A stretch of 64,000 nucleotides of DNA from Artemia franciscana (GCF_032884065.1 NW_027062926.1:46122-110121), one strand, 5' to 3'. Counted from the stretch's first letter, positions 32,356 to 44,489 are shown. Numbers and translations: made by a program. The notes: generated by a model from the letters alone, not told the origin.

Positions 32356-33079
32356 GCAAGTTAATTTCCTCCTCTATTGTTTTATAATTATGTACGTAGT
32401 ATAATTTTATTATTCAGTCTATCCTGTTAAAGGTAAATCCAATGTTAATAATAATTCCTTGCTGTTCATGCTAAAGATTTTTAGAAAAAGCTTCTTATTC
32501 GAATAAACATCCCTTATGTTCCAGGATTCGTTCTTTAGAATAGGAACAAAAAGTTAAACTTAGCGTAAAGAGCAAGCCTAAGATAACGATTTTATTAAAC
32601 ACCAACTTTTGTTTATCTTATATTTTTATGTTGCTCCTTATTTTCAGTTTAAAAACTACTTTTTTTAATTAATTTCTTGTCATTTTTCCAAATATTGTTA
32701 AGAAATTTGCCACCTCTTTTTCAAGGGGCTTCCTTGGAGCACACCCCCCCCCTCGTATTAAAACCCCTATTAGAGAAAGTTCCTACTGTATAAAATTCTC
32801 CCCTGTAAGTTTTAATAACTATTCTTTTTTGCTACATTCGAGCATTTTGCACAAGAAAATCTTTTTATGTCACAGACTTGTGTATTTCCATAGAATAAGG
32901 CTACTTTCTTAAACGGTTAGAAAAGTTTTGCATAGAACAGTGTTATTCATACGAGAGGATACTCTAATGTACTTACTCTATTGATCATGTGCGTGATTAG
33001 TTCGAAAAACTGCTGAGCAATGCCAATGGCAGGCCTAATAAATTATTTTAGATCAATTTAGACCAATTGATAGTTCTTT

Positions 33080-33397
33080 CAGGCAATTAAATAAAAAAAA
33101 AAGTTTTTCCAACTGAAAGTAAGGAGCGACATTAAAACTGAAAAAGAACAGAAATTATTCGGTATATGAAAGGGGCTGTTCCCTCCTCAGCGCCCCACTC
33201 TTTACGCTAAAGTTTTTTACTGTTTTAAAAAGTAGAGTTGCGAGAAAGAGAACTTGAAAAAAAACTTAAGCGTAAAGAGCTAGGTGTTGAGGAGGGAACA
33301 GCCCCTTTCATATACGGAATAATTTCTGTTCTTTTTAAGTTTTAATGTCGCTCCTTACTTTCAGTTGGAAAAACTTTTTTTTTTATTTAATTGCCTG
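33080..33397. repeat. Foldback end of FB1 copy 3, near-perfect
   Basis: Arms of about 138 bp (33080-33218 and 33259-33397) with a loop of about 40 bp. The outermost bases pair through CAGGCAATTAAATA and TATTTAATTGCCTG. Inner core CTCTTTACGCTAA / TTAAGCGTAAAGAG. Confidence 0.88.
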
Positions 33398-34316
33398 AAG
33401 AGGGGAAAACCCCTTTCATTCACGGAATAGTTTCTGTTCGTTTTAAGTTTTCTTAAAACTTAACCTTACTTGCAGTTAAAAAAAAATGTTTGTTAATTTA
33501 ATTCGGAATGTTTTTGCATTAATACATGTTTTGACATGGATACTTTTAAAAAAAGGGGTGGGGGCGGCCTAGTTGCCCTCCAATTGTGGTTACTTAAAAA
33601 TACAACTAGAACTGTTTTTTTTCGAACGTTTTTATTAGTAATAACATACGCAACTTGCGAATTAACTAAATTAACGAACTTCTATTTTGGTATATTTTTA
33701 TTACGTATATGAGGAGGCTCACCCAATCTTCAATACCTTTGTCTTAACACTAAAGCTCGAATTTCATCCCAATTCTTGAATAATAACCCCTGAATCACAA
33801 AGACCTCGATATAAATAGTAGAAAATACTAAAAATACTTTAAAGAGCAAGTTATTGTGGAGGAGACGAACCCCCTTATATACATAATATTTTCTGTTCGT
33901 TTTAAGTTTTAATGCTGCTCCTTAATTCCAGCCGAAAACATTTTTTTTTATCTATTTTTACCTTATTTTTTTAATAATGCTAGAAAATCCTGCCACCCCT
34001 CTCTCTTAATGGAAATTTTATTCCCTCATGATACATTCTTCCTTGGAAAGATCCGACCCACCCCAACCCCACTGTGAAAAATTCCCCTGAAAAGACGGCT
34101 GTACCCTTTGCAATAACAATTACTATATGTAAACAATCGTCAAAGTTTGTAACTTGCAGCCTCTCCCCCCTGGGCCTGTGGGGGATTGAGTCGTTCCCAA
34201 AGACATAGTTATTAGGTTTTTGAATATGCTTAACAAAATGGCTATCTCAAAATTTTGACCCGTTGACTTTGTGAAACCAATGAGCGGTGAAGGGGGTCTA
34301 GGGGCACACGGTTCCA
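33080..34316 (+). mobile_element. FB1 copy 3, truncated at its right end
   Basis: Foldback end followed by the FB1 body (GGCCTAGTTGCCCTCCAATT, ACGTATATGAGGAGGCTCAC, AACTTGCAGCC). It breaks off at about 34316, where the nuclease coding sequence begins in the same strand. The hairpin end is missing. Confidence 0.75.
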
Positions 34317-34317
34317 T

Positions 34318-34944
34318 TCAATCTGTGTTCGTAGGCCTGCCACATCTTCGGCAAGACTTGTCAAAGAAATAGTAACAGGGAAACAAGTGCATTGCAACTG
34401 GCAAATGAATCACGGAGTTGAATGTGAGTCAATTGCAATTTCGTGTTTTGAAAGAAAAAAGGGCCAAGTTGTTCAAAGATCGAATGATTTTGGCCTTTTT
34501 GCTGATAAAGAAAGATGGTGGCTTGTTACTTCTCCTGACGGGATATGCGATTCTGGACTTGTTGAAGTTAAAACAATAACAAATATTCAAAAAGACAAAA
34601 CAATAAAAGAAGCAGCACAAGGAAATTTAGTGAGTGGTTTTTTCCTTAGGTGGGATCCTGTTGAGAACCGTCTTCTACTCAAAAGGGAACACAAATATTA
34701 TTACCAAATACAAGGTCAGCTCAATATCATAGACAAAGAAACTTGCTTTCTAATAGCCTTTGTTGACGAAAATGATCTTGAAATTGTCGAGGTCAAACGT
34801 GACATAGAATTTTGGAAAAAGATGTTGCCAAAACGGGACTACTTTTGGAAACATTGCTTACTGCCCGAGCTTATTGACTCAAGACTCGCACGAAATATGA
34901 ACGTTTGTGAGCTTCCTGAGGTCATGAAGCTCAATCGAAAATGA
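34318..34944 (+). pseudogene. YqaJ/lambda-exonuclease-like nuclease, 5'-truncated
   Basis: An open frame from the FB1 junction (CVRRPATSSARLVKEIV upstream of the first ATG at 34387) to a stop at 34942. The PD-(D/E)XK nuclease pattern is clear: GVECESIAIS with the helix Glu, TSPDGICDSGLVEVKTI with the catalytic Asp and E-x-K, and YYYQIQGQLNI with the conserved Gln. Such YqaJ/alkaline-exonuclease domains digest DNA ends in phage and virus recombination, and are also found in eukaryotic mobile elements. The fragment starts mid-domain because FB1 sequence replaces its 5' end. Its 3' end is duplicated at 38033-38130. I cannot tell which element carried it. Confidence 0.72.
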
Positions 34945-35162
34945 AAGAAAAAAAAAAGATGATGTCTGTGAAAAAACGGAAAATTGACGAAATTTAATTC
35001 TTGTTTTATGTAAACTTTTGTTTACAGGACTTCTAAACAGACCAAAACATGGTCTTTTTTTCTTTAATTATCCCGAGAACTCTTTTTTTTCTGTCAATTT
35101 TGTACAGAGAAATTTTTTTTTTCTTTTCGTTATACAGTTACAGATCGCTTATAACGATTAAC

Positions 35163-37126
35163 AAGAGCTAAGAGCTCATATGGCACTTGTGACGAGGTCG
35201 GAAGAGCCGAGAGCTCATATGGTACGAGGTCGGAAGAGCCAAGAGCTCATTTGGACGAGGTCGGAAGAGCCAAGAGCTCATTTGGCACTTGTGAGAAGGT
35301 CAGAACCTAAAGTTAAACTTTATAGCACAAGATCCTTCTAAATATCAAATTTCATTAAGATCTGGTCACCCTTTCGTAAGTTACAAATACCTCAATTTTC
35401 AAAATTACCTCCCCCCTCCCAATTCCACCAAAGAGAGCAGATCCGGTCCAGTTATGTCAGTCACGTATCTTAGACAGGTTTCTATTCTTCCCATCCAGTT
35501 TCATCCTGATCTCACCGCTTTAAGTATTTTCTAAGATTTCCGGTCCCCCCAACTGTCCCCCCCCCAATTACGTTTGATCCGGTTGAGATTTAAAATAAGA
35601 TATCAGAGTTACGAGGTCCTTCTAAATATGAAGTTTCATGAAGATCCGATCACTCCTTCGTAAGTTAAAAATACGTTATTTTTCTTATTTTTCAGAATTA
35701 CCCCCCCCCCCCCGCAATTGAGCGGATCCGTTCCAATTATGTAAATTACGTATGCAAGACTTTTGCTTATTTTTCCAACCAAGTTTCATCCCAATCCTTC
35801 CAATCTAAGGGTTTCCCATCATTTTAGGTCTCCCCACCCCAAACTTCCCCCAATGTCACCAGATCCGGTCAGGATTTAAAATAAGAGCTTTGAGCCACGA
35901 TATCCTTCTAAAAATCAAATTTCATGGAGATCCAATCACCCATTCGTAAGTTAAAAATACCTCATTTTTTCTAATTTTTCAGAATTAACCCCCCCCCCCC
36001 CAACTACCCAAAAGAGAGCGGATCCGTTCCGTTTATGTCAATCATCTATCTAGGACTTGTGTTTATTTTTCCCACCATGTTTCATCCCGATCCCTCCACT
36101 CTAAGTGTTTTCCAAGTTTTAGGTTTCCCCCTCCCAACTCCCCGCCCCCATCACCAGATCCGGTCGGGATTTAAAATAAGAGCTCTAAGACACGATATCC
36201 TTCTAAACATCAAATTTCATTGAGATCCGATCACCCGTTCGTAAGTTGAAAATACCTCATTTTTCTAATTTTTAAGACTTACTCCCCCCCTCCCAACTAC
36301 CCCAAAGAGAGCAAATAAGTTCCGATTATGTCAATCATGTATCTGGGACTTGCGCTTATTTTTCCCATCAAGTTTCATCCCGATCCCTCTACTCTAAGTG
36401 TTTTCCAAGATTTTAGGTTTCCCCCCTCCAACTCCCCCCAATGTCATCAGACCCAGTCGGGATTTAAAATAAGAGCTCTGAGACACAATATCATTCCAAA
36501 CATCAAATTTCATTAAGATCCAATCACCCGCTCATAAGTTAAAAATACTTCATTTTTTCTATTTTTCCGAATTAACCGGCCCCTTCTCCCCCCCCCAGAT
36601 GGTCAAATCGGGAAAACGACTATTTCTAATTTAATCTGGTCCGGTCCCTGATACGCTTGCCAAATTTCATCGTCCTAGCTTACCTGGAAGTGCCTAAAGT
36701 AGCAAAACCGGGACTTTAGGTTTTCCCCCTCCAACTCCCCCCAATGTCATCAGATCCGGTCGGGATTAAAAATAAGAGCTCTAAGACACAATATCATTCC
36801 AAACATCAAATTTCATTAAGATCCAAATACCCGCTGATAAGTTAAAAATACTTCATTTTTTCTATTTTTTGCGAATTAACCGGGCCCCCACTCCCCCCCA
36901 GATGGTCAAATCGGGAAAACGACTATTTCTAATTTAATCTGGTCCGGTCCCTGATACGCTTGCCAAATTTCATCGTCCTAGCTTACCTGGAAGTGCCTAA
37001 AGTAGCAAAACCGGGACCGACAGACAGACCGACAGACAGACCGACAGACAGACCGACAGACAGACCGACAGACCGACAGAATTGGCGACTGCTATATGTC
37101 ACTTGGTTAATACCAAGTGCCATAAA
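35163..37126 (+). mobile_element. HINE/Helentron-like element (copy C)
   Basis: Forward copy. The 5' end AAGAGCTAAGAGCTCATATG with GGCACTTG leads into about four units of about 37 bp (GAGGTCGGAAGAGCCAAGAG) to 35300. The ~290 bp units follow (anchors GATCCG with AAGTTAAAAATACCTCATTT), then a GACAGACC microsatellite at 37016-37080 and the terminal hairpin 37100-37119 (CACTTGG, TTAATA, CCAAGTG) followed by CCATAA. The 5' ATGGCACTTG and 3' CAAGTGCCAT form the subterminal inverted repeat. The empty site in the neighbouring duplicate shows it is a discrete insertion. Confidence 0.72.
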
Positions 37127-37140
37127 AAACAGCAGATCCA

Positions 37141-37354
37141 GTTTTCCTTGTACATCTTCCCTTTCAGCTGCAAACCTTTCCCTTTGTATTCTAATCAAGT
37201 CATCAATTCCAGTCAATCTTTTGGATAGCCTTTCAATTATGAAACCCGCCGTGTATCCAAAATTATCTATTAGTTCTCTTAGTTCTATTATTTGATTTAT
37301 ATCTGTGAGTTTGTGTCTGTTAAGTATTTGTATCCCCACCCCCTCTTTTAACAT
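37141..37354 (-). pseudogene. Reverse ORF of unknown function, convergent with nuclease
   Basis: About 71 codons from ATG at 37354 to the point where HINE sequence begins: MLKEGVGIQILNRHKL, then INQIIELRELIDNFGYTAGF and RLSKRLTGIDDLIRIQRERF. It looks like an alpha-helical, charged coding sequence truncated by the insertion. A decayed copy, full of stops, is at about 38575-38750. I recognise no family. Its convergent placement beside the nuclease suggests both came from the same element. Confidence 0.4.
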
Positions 37355-37371
37355 TTATGAAATACAACAAC

Positions 37372-37690
37372 AGTTGTTTCAACTTAAAGTAAAGAGCATC
37401 ATCAAAACTCTAACAAACAGGAGTTATTATGTATATGGATGCCCCTGCTAAATACCTTACTCTTTACGCTAATGTTTTTCATAACTTTCGAAAGCTTTTG
37501 ATTCTTAAGCCGCCCGTGTGCTTCAGAAGTAGATCAGGAATGGGGCAAGAAGTCAAACTTTAGATTAAAGAGCAAATTATGAAACAGGTAGCAACCCCCC
37601 TCATATACGTAATAGTTTCTATTATTTTTAAGTTTTAATTATGCTCCTTACTTTCAGTTGAAAAAAAAACTGTTTTTATATTTAATTTGT
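37372..37690. repeat. FB1-type foldback inside duplication copy 1
   Basis: Left arm (AAAGTAAAGAGCATCATCAA, CTCTTTACGCTAATG) returns as TTAGATTAAAGAG and GCTCCTTACTTTCAGTTG. Copy 2 keeps only the right arm at 38765-38895. Confidence 0.7.
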
Positions 37691-38032
37691 GATCGTTTAG
37701 ATTGTACTTGTATTACAAGAAATAAATTTCTATGAAATTCTTTTAAAAGTAAACGAGATAATAAAAACCAAAAAAACAATAATTCTTATAGAAATAAGAC
37801 ATATGCTCTTTTGTTAACCTTGCTGATATGCTTATTTTATCTCGAGTATTAGGTACAGTCTATTTCTACCGATTCTTCTTATAATTATTCTGATTATAAT
37901 TATATATATTTCTACACATTCGCCAGACTCTGTTTAACCCGGTTACATAAGAATGATATTGATCACTTCCCAATCTATGTACGAGTATTCATTAAAAAAT
38001 AAAATTACATGTGGTAATTCAGTTATTTTGGG

Positions 38033-39262
38033 AACATTGCTTACTGCCCGAGCTTATTGGCTAAAGACTCGTACAAAATATGGACGTTCGTGAGCTTCCT
38101 GAGGTCATAGAAGCTCAATCGAAAATGAAAGCAAAAAAAAGATGATCTCTGTGAAAAAACAGAAAATTGACGAAACTTAATTTTTTGTTTTATGTACTTA
38201 TGTTTACAGGACTTATAAACAGACCAAAACACGGTCTATTTTTTCTTTTATTATCCTAAGAACTATTCTTTTTTTTTCTGGCAGTTTTTACACTTCAGTT
38301 TTGTATCTGAAAGTTTTATCCCTTTCTTTTAAATTACGCCTAATAAAAACTAACTCACTTTTTTCTTTCCCTCGTCCTCTTGTTTTATTTATTGATATAT
38401 TTTATTCAACGTTTATTATTAGTATTTGATTAGTATGTTTTTTTTTTGGGGGGGGGGGTATTGTACGGAGAAAAAATTCAGTTATTTTCGTTATACAACC
38501 ACGGACCGCTTATAACGATTAAAAAGCGACAGTTACAGTGTTGCTCAGCTGCACAATTTTCTCTGCACATTTTCCCCAAGTGCAAACCTTTTTCTTTTTT
38601 ATTCTAATCGTCATCAACTCCAATCAATCTTTTGCATAGCCTTTCAATTCTGAAACCCACTGTGGTTCCAAAAATTCTCTATTAGTTCTCTATTTTATTA
38701 TTTTGTTTATATCTGTGAGTTTGTGTCTGATTAGTATTTATTACCCGGGGGGGTATTTAATGTTCATTAACTACAAAAACAGAATTTTCAAAGCAAATTA
38801 TGAAGGAGGTAGCGAGCCCCCTGATATACGTAATAGTTTCTATTATTTTTAAGTTAATGATGTTTCTTACTTTCAGTTGAAAAAAAAATTTGTATTTAAT
38901 TTGTGACCGTTTAGATTGTACTTATCACAAGAAATTATAAATTTCTATGAAATTCTTTTAGAGGTAAATAAAAACCAGAAAACAATAATTCTTATAGAAA
39001 TAAAACATATGCTCTTTTTTTAACCCTGATGTTGTGTTAATTGTATCTCGAGTATTAGGTACAGGTAATTTCTGGGGATTCTTCTTATTTGTTTATTTTG
39101 GTATTCATATATAATTATAACCAGAAGAGTTTTATGTCTGCACGCTACTCTAACTCTAGTTAATTCTCCGGACTCTGTTTAACCCGGTTACATAAGAATG
39201 ATATTAATCACTTCCCAATTTATGTTTGTGTATTCATTTGAAAAAAAATTACGTATGGTAAT
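38033..39262 (+). repeat. Tandem segmental duplication, copy 2
   Basis: Direct repeat of copy 1 starting at the nuclease 3' end. It lacks the HINE insertion: CTTATAACGATTAA runs straight on into AAAGCGACAG and then TGCAAACC. It has about 200 bp of extra T-rich sequence at 38280-38460. The join at 38025-38035 shares TTTTGG with the original start, a possible microhomology. Confidence 0.8.
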
Positions 39263-39489
39263 TTTACATTTGTGCTATAAGGGTTTAAATTTTTCTCGCG
39301 GTAAAGTTAATTGAGAAATGTTATTAATTAGTAGAATTCAGATAAGATGCTAGCAATAATTTGGTTAGTTTGATTATTGAGTCTATGTAGGTTGTCCATT
39401 TTACTTCTATTTTTACGCATCTGAAATGATAATTTTACACATTTGTTTGATCATTATCAAAGTTGTAATCAAATGTCATTCAGAAAATC
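39263..39489. other. No feature recognised
   Basis: AT-rich sequence between the duplication and the non-LTR fragment. Confidence 0.5.
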
Positions 39490-39945
39490 TTTATTTTTGA
39501 CATCCTCTCAACCCAGACAAGGACGACCTGCTTTCTGTGTAGCCCCACACGATTGACCAAAAAGGGAAATCTTAGGTAATCTGCCATCCTTCATCCGTAG
39601 AACGTGGCCTAGCCATCTCAATCTTTCTTTCATTATAGCCCTAGAAAGTGGGATTGAACTAGATTTTTCGTACAACCTACTGTTTGAAATACAGTCAGTC
39701 AGCCGGGTACCCAGAAAAATCCGTAGGCAATTTCTCTGGAGAATATCTAGTAAATTTTCATCTGCTTTTCGGAGCGCCCATGCTTCAGAGCCATATTTAC
39801 AACTGTCATCACTGTAGCTTCCAATATTCTAATCTTGGTTTGCAGATTTATCTTTTTATTCTTCCAAACTTTTTTTTTAACTGTGAAAAAACACTCGAGC
39901 CTTAGCTATTGTACTTTTAACATCTTCACTGCTCCCCCTGCTATT
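39490..39945 (-). pseudogene. Non-LTR retrotransposon 3' fragment, reverse
   Basis: Complementary to the 3' part of the element at 57370-57790: the reverse strand encodes GSSEDVKS, then WALRKADE, VFQRNCLRIF, SNSRLYEKSSSIPLSRAI and KERLRWLGHVL, with frameshifts. It is thus the RT-downstream region of the same non-LTR family, without RT motifs. The extent left of 39945 is uncertain. Confidence 0.75.
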
Positions 39946-41486
39946 TAATAGACATGAAAAATATTCCATGAGAGGGAGCAGGAATATTATACACTTTATA
40001 TCAATTTCAGAAGAAAATTTGTATCTTTTTAACTTGTCTCCCAATAGTCATCGGTTCCAATTCTAACAGCCTTTTGATGTTTGTCTTATCAAAAGCCGTC
40101 GGGAAACGAACGTTTTCAACAATATCTATCCTTCCCTCTCTTTCTCTTATTGAATTATTATAATTTTTTACTTAATTCTTATTAGTGTTTTACGAGTATT
40201 CATATTCTTTCCCCTTTTCAGGACGTAAAGCCTTTATGGATTAGTGAATTATGTTGTGTTGATGATATTTGTAATTTTTTACTGGAAAATATATCTAATA
40301 TTATTCTAAAATTTGAGAAATAGAAATAGAATCTTTTTTTGTTACTTTCCATTGGCCATTTAGTAAGCAAGAAAAGTCTGCCTATGAATACTGGAAGGGG
40401 GAGGGGAGTATTGGAACATATGTAAATTTCCGAGAAGAAATTGTAAGTTTAAGAGAGAAAAAAATCTCTTGCGGTTATTTATCTAAAGACCACTGACAAC
40501 AATGAAAAAAAGTAACTTAAGTTTTTTTGTAGATTCTTTTTAGCATAAATTATAATCACATTAACCCGTCGGGTTCTTTTCCCGTCGGTAAAAATATAAA
40601 ATTCACTTGTTATGTCTTTAGCTAAGCTTTAGCTACGAATGAATTTCATTGGTTGATTTAGACCCGCCTTACATTTTAACTTTGACCAATAAGGAAAATG
40701 GGGTGAAATTTTAAAAAGTTTGATCAGCACTTCCTAGCGGAATTTATTAGTCTTGTGCAAGAGGAATTAAATACCTTAATCGGTATTGTAGAGCACTGCC
40801 GGTCCAGAAAAAAAAAGTGTTTTGCAGTATCTTTCTACCGAAAGTAGGCATAATTTGCGTGTAATTTTGATGCCTGTAATACGCCTTCATTGTTATTATT
40901 TCGACAATAAAATGAGTTTTGTTAATCAATTATTTTCTTGAAGTCTCTTCCTTGAATAGGCACAAAACTGAAACTAAAACTTAAGTGGTAGATTTTGTCC
41001 TGAAAGTTAAGCGGAAAGGTGGAAAAGGGCGAGGAGAAGTGTACCCCAGGACACCCCCTCCCCAAATACAAGGGAAAATCAGCCCATATTGCTAAGTTTA
41101 AATTTTTTACTGATATCTGGTTTTTTATCTATTTTTAATCAGTAATAGTCATCAGTAATCAGTTTTTCCGAAAATTAGGCAGGAAAATTGACAGCAGTAC
41201 AATTTTTCCAGAACTTTCTAAGAAAAGCAGTGTATGCTTTTATTTTTATCCTGTCTTTCAATTTTATGACCCTCTGGTTTACCGGACTTGAATTCAAAAA
41301 CCGGGACAAAAGTATTTGTTTAATTTTTGGTTTTTATTCCATTCTTTTTAGAAAGTAGAAAGTCTGGATGCGTTTCAAAAATGGGAATGCTAGATTTAAA
41401 AATTGTTGCAGCCTCAGCAAAATGATATTTCCCAACACTGTTTTCTTTTAATTTAAGACCCTTTGCGTGACACCAGTAGTTTTTAC
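39946..41486. other. No gene recognised
   Basis: AT-rich with poly-A/T runs. 40010-40130 may continue the reverse non-LTR fragment in decayed form. The short ORFs at 40747 and 41320 show no domain. Confidence 0.4.
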
Positions 41487-43480
41487 TAGTGTTGGGTGAT
41501 ATTGAATTTTGACATCGGAATATCGATATAACGCACCACATATCGATATCAAATATTGGAACGTAAATATCAATATCAAAAACGATATCATTTCGTGTTT
41601 TTGTATCCACCGGTGAACATCCAGCAGAAAATATCCATAAAAGAAAATTATTTCGTAAATGGTCGAGAAGAAGAATAGTGTATTCAATCCATTAACTTAT
41701 TTATGCTGATACGCAGCATGCAAAGCTGTATCCAGAAGCTGCCATAGCCTGTTCACAAATTAGGTTTACTGAGGACTCTCAAATGTTGCTCAGAACCTCC
41801 GAAAGCCTTGGCTAGATAAAGCACTTTTAGGCTTATATGCCTTGTTCAGATCACACTCGTCATGATTGTCACATACTTCAATTCGTGTTTCAAAAAATTA
41901 TATTACCCCTGATGATCTTCCCCAAATTGAGAGTAAAAGAGCAATAGACATGGATTTGGCCTTTTCTGCAATCTATTTCAACAAATGCAAGTGCCATGAT
42001 AGACCCGTGCAATCAAGCCGCTACAGAATCAAGCCAGTTTGTGGGGATTACGTGACGAATTTTCAGTAGTAGCAAAAGTTGCAAACCATTGCCGAAGATG
42101 ATTATGAGGTAACAGCTGAATGTTGCTTAAAACTTCCCTAAATGTCTCACAATTGGTATCGGCCTATTTTTGGTTTCAGTGTGTACCTTACTACTGGAGT
42201 TGTCAACTCCTTTAAATTTTCAAACTGGTATATCTCATGAAGCAATTTTTCTACCAAAATATGGATGACATATGCTTTGACCATCTCATCAAGAGCCATC
42301 GACTGCCGTCGAAAAAAAAGCTATCTGTCTTAGTTAAAAAGTGGACTTTTTGCTGTAGGCCAAGTTTCTTAGCGTCATCACTTAGAAAGGAGCAAAGGAT
42401 AAACTCTAATTTCTTTAGCAATGAGAGAACTTTTAAAGTTTTAGAGGCACAACCGATACCATTTTTTTACTACAATCCCAAGTGCGAAAAACCAAATGGT
42501 GAACCCAGCTGAAATCATAAACAGAAATGGGTAGAAACAGTAGATGGGAGTACTTTCGGTCCCCACTTTTTTGTTTCTGTAAATTTTTCTATTTATCACT
42601 CAAAGAAGATATATTGTCTGTGGGGCTGGGTAACTGCCGCATATATTTAACACTCATAGATTTTAGTCTATCTTCAATTTGAAACTGCTGCCTGCATGCT
42701 TACCTACTAGAACGGGGCTTTCCACTCGAAAGCAGAAACATGGTTTGATGAAACGAAAGCTTAACTGCATAACTTCAGATAGTTCTCTCTGACATAGGAT
42801 ATTAAACTCCACTTCACTTCATACTATAGCCTCTGGCTCAAGGACAAGTAAAAACTATCCTTTTTGGCCCTAGGCAATAGTTCTACGAAGTTTTAAAAAT
42901 GCAAAGTCATATTCATCAATCCGGCCTAAGATCCGCACTTTCCGTAAAACCGCAGAGGTTAGACCCTTACCACTCTCCAGGACTAAGCTGAAATCGGGGT
43001 GCTAGGAAAAAAAACGACAAATCAAAGTGTTGCTTTCGCATCACAATTAAATAAAAAAAAAAATTCAACTAAAAGTAAGGAGCAATATCCAAAGTTAAAA
43101 AGAACCGAAATTGTCTCGCGTACGAGCAGTGGGCCCCTTTCCTCAATGCGTTGTTTTTTACGCTAATTGCATATTTTCCCCCAATTATTTAAGAAAAACT
43201 CCTGACAAAATAGCCATTTAAGTAGAGTGAGAAGATTTAGAAGATCCTGAGTCTGTGTAATTCCAAATCAGGGTTTTTGTAATAATCATTCATATAATGG
43301 AAGTTTTTTTGTATTTTATTCAAAATCTGGAAAACATTGCGTTAAAAACTCTTTATTTACAACTTTTGTTATTGATTTTAGCAAAACCTAAATTTAATCT
43401 GAACAAAAAAACTGATCCGAAATATCGAAATCGATTATAGATTGTTGAAAGTAAAAATATCGATATATCAGCCAACACTA
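41487..43480. mobile_element. hAT-like element with 8 bp target duplication
   Basis: Ends TAGTGTTGGGTGATAT (41487) and, in complement, TAGTGTTGGCTGATAT (43480), the usual hAT style. The flanks GTTTTTAC (41479-41486) and GTGTTTAC (43481-43488) agree at seven of eight bases. ATCGAT/GATATC-rich subterminal blocks lie just inside each end. The 2 kb interior has only short ORFs (41866-42069, 42237-42512) with no hAT motif I can name, and a nested FB1 foldback arm at 43045-43165. Probably non-autonomous or far decayed. Confidence 0.72.
43045..43165 (+). repeat. FB1 foldback arm nested in the hAT element
   Basis: Diverged left arm (AATTAAATAAAAAAAAAAAT, AAAAGTAAGGAGCAATATCC, TTTTTTACGCTAA) without its partner. 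Confidence 0.65.
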
Positions 43481-43488
43481 GTGTTTAC

Positions 43489-44489
43489 ATTATTTGCTTT
43501 CTTGAGTTATTAAAGAGGCAAAAGTAAAGAATAATGTAATTTGTAAAAATTTTAACAATTTTCACCATTTCATGTGAGTATTACATATGCTTGCTGAAAA
43601 AAAAAATCATCAGAAGAGTTTTGATTTTGGATGTGTTCGTAGATTCGCACCCCTCTTCTCCCATCACAAAAAGAGTTAATGATGCCCTTTTCGACAATTC
43701 TAAATGCGAAAGGCAAAATTTTAATTTTGTTTTTAATTGATTTTCCCCTTCCCTTTTCCAGAGCCGGACTCCATTAACGGGGGTCTCCAATTAAAATGAA
43801 CGGAGCACGCGTCAAAACCGTATCTTGAAGATCCTCGGAGACATGGGGATTTTACTTGAAAAGATTGTATCTCGCCTATATACACCAACTGCTTCCTATA
43901 CCCCTCTGGCTCCATATCGTATCCGTATGTATCTACTGTGACCCTGAAATTATTTCTTCATATCAAACTGTCATTGGAGGAATAGTGCGCAAGGATTCTG
44001 TAATATGGTGCTATCTAAAGAACGAAACGACAAATGCTCAACCTTCTAGACCTACAGAATAGAGGAGGGAAACGAAAAAGAAAAGAAGGTAAAATATCAT
44101 AAAAGTAAATCAGTTTCAGAATACCGAGGCTCTGGGCAACCTATTATTTGTGTGCGTCCAGATTTCCCATTTGATGCTGAGAACATTCTTAAAACAGTTT
44201 AGTTAGAAAAATGCTAGCTAATTTTTATTGGTATTTGAGGTTTATCATATCTTACATAGTGTTGTCTAATGTTTACTGTTTAATCCCGTAAAAGTTTCTT
44301 TGAAATTTTGCAACGCAAAAGTTTTACTATTGGATAACAACTTGGATTTGATTTCAATATGTTTCTAAAGAGACTTTTTCAATAAATGTAATACTTTTTG
44401 TTAATTTTTGAAAGTTTATATACCATTATACTCTCATAAATAGCCGAATAAGCTGGTGATTTGAAAAAAAAACATAGGCCTTTGTAATA
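43489..44489. other. No gene recognised
   Basis: The ORFs at 43581-43790, 43733-43915 and 43856-44062 overlap one another on opposite strands and carry no domain. Otherwise AT-rich. Confidence 0.4.

Larger units (their letters stand above)
34849..38028 (+). repeat. Tandem segmental duplication, copy 1
   Basis: Begins in the nuclease 3' end (AACATTGCTTACTGCCCGAG) and ends at GTGGTAATTC near 38020. Shared landmarks with copy 2: ACAGACCAAAACA, CTTATAACGATTAA, TGCAAACCTTT, TTTGTGTCTG, CTCGAGTATTAGGTACAG and TTTAACCCGGTTACATAAG. Extra here: a 2 kb HINE-like insertion at 35163-37126 and the left half of an FB1 foldback. Confidence 0.82.
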
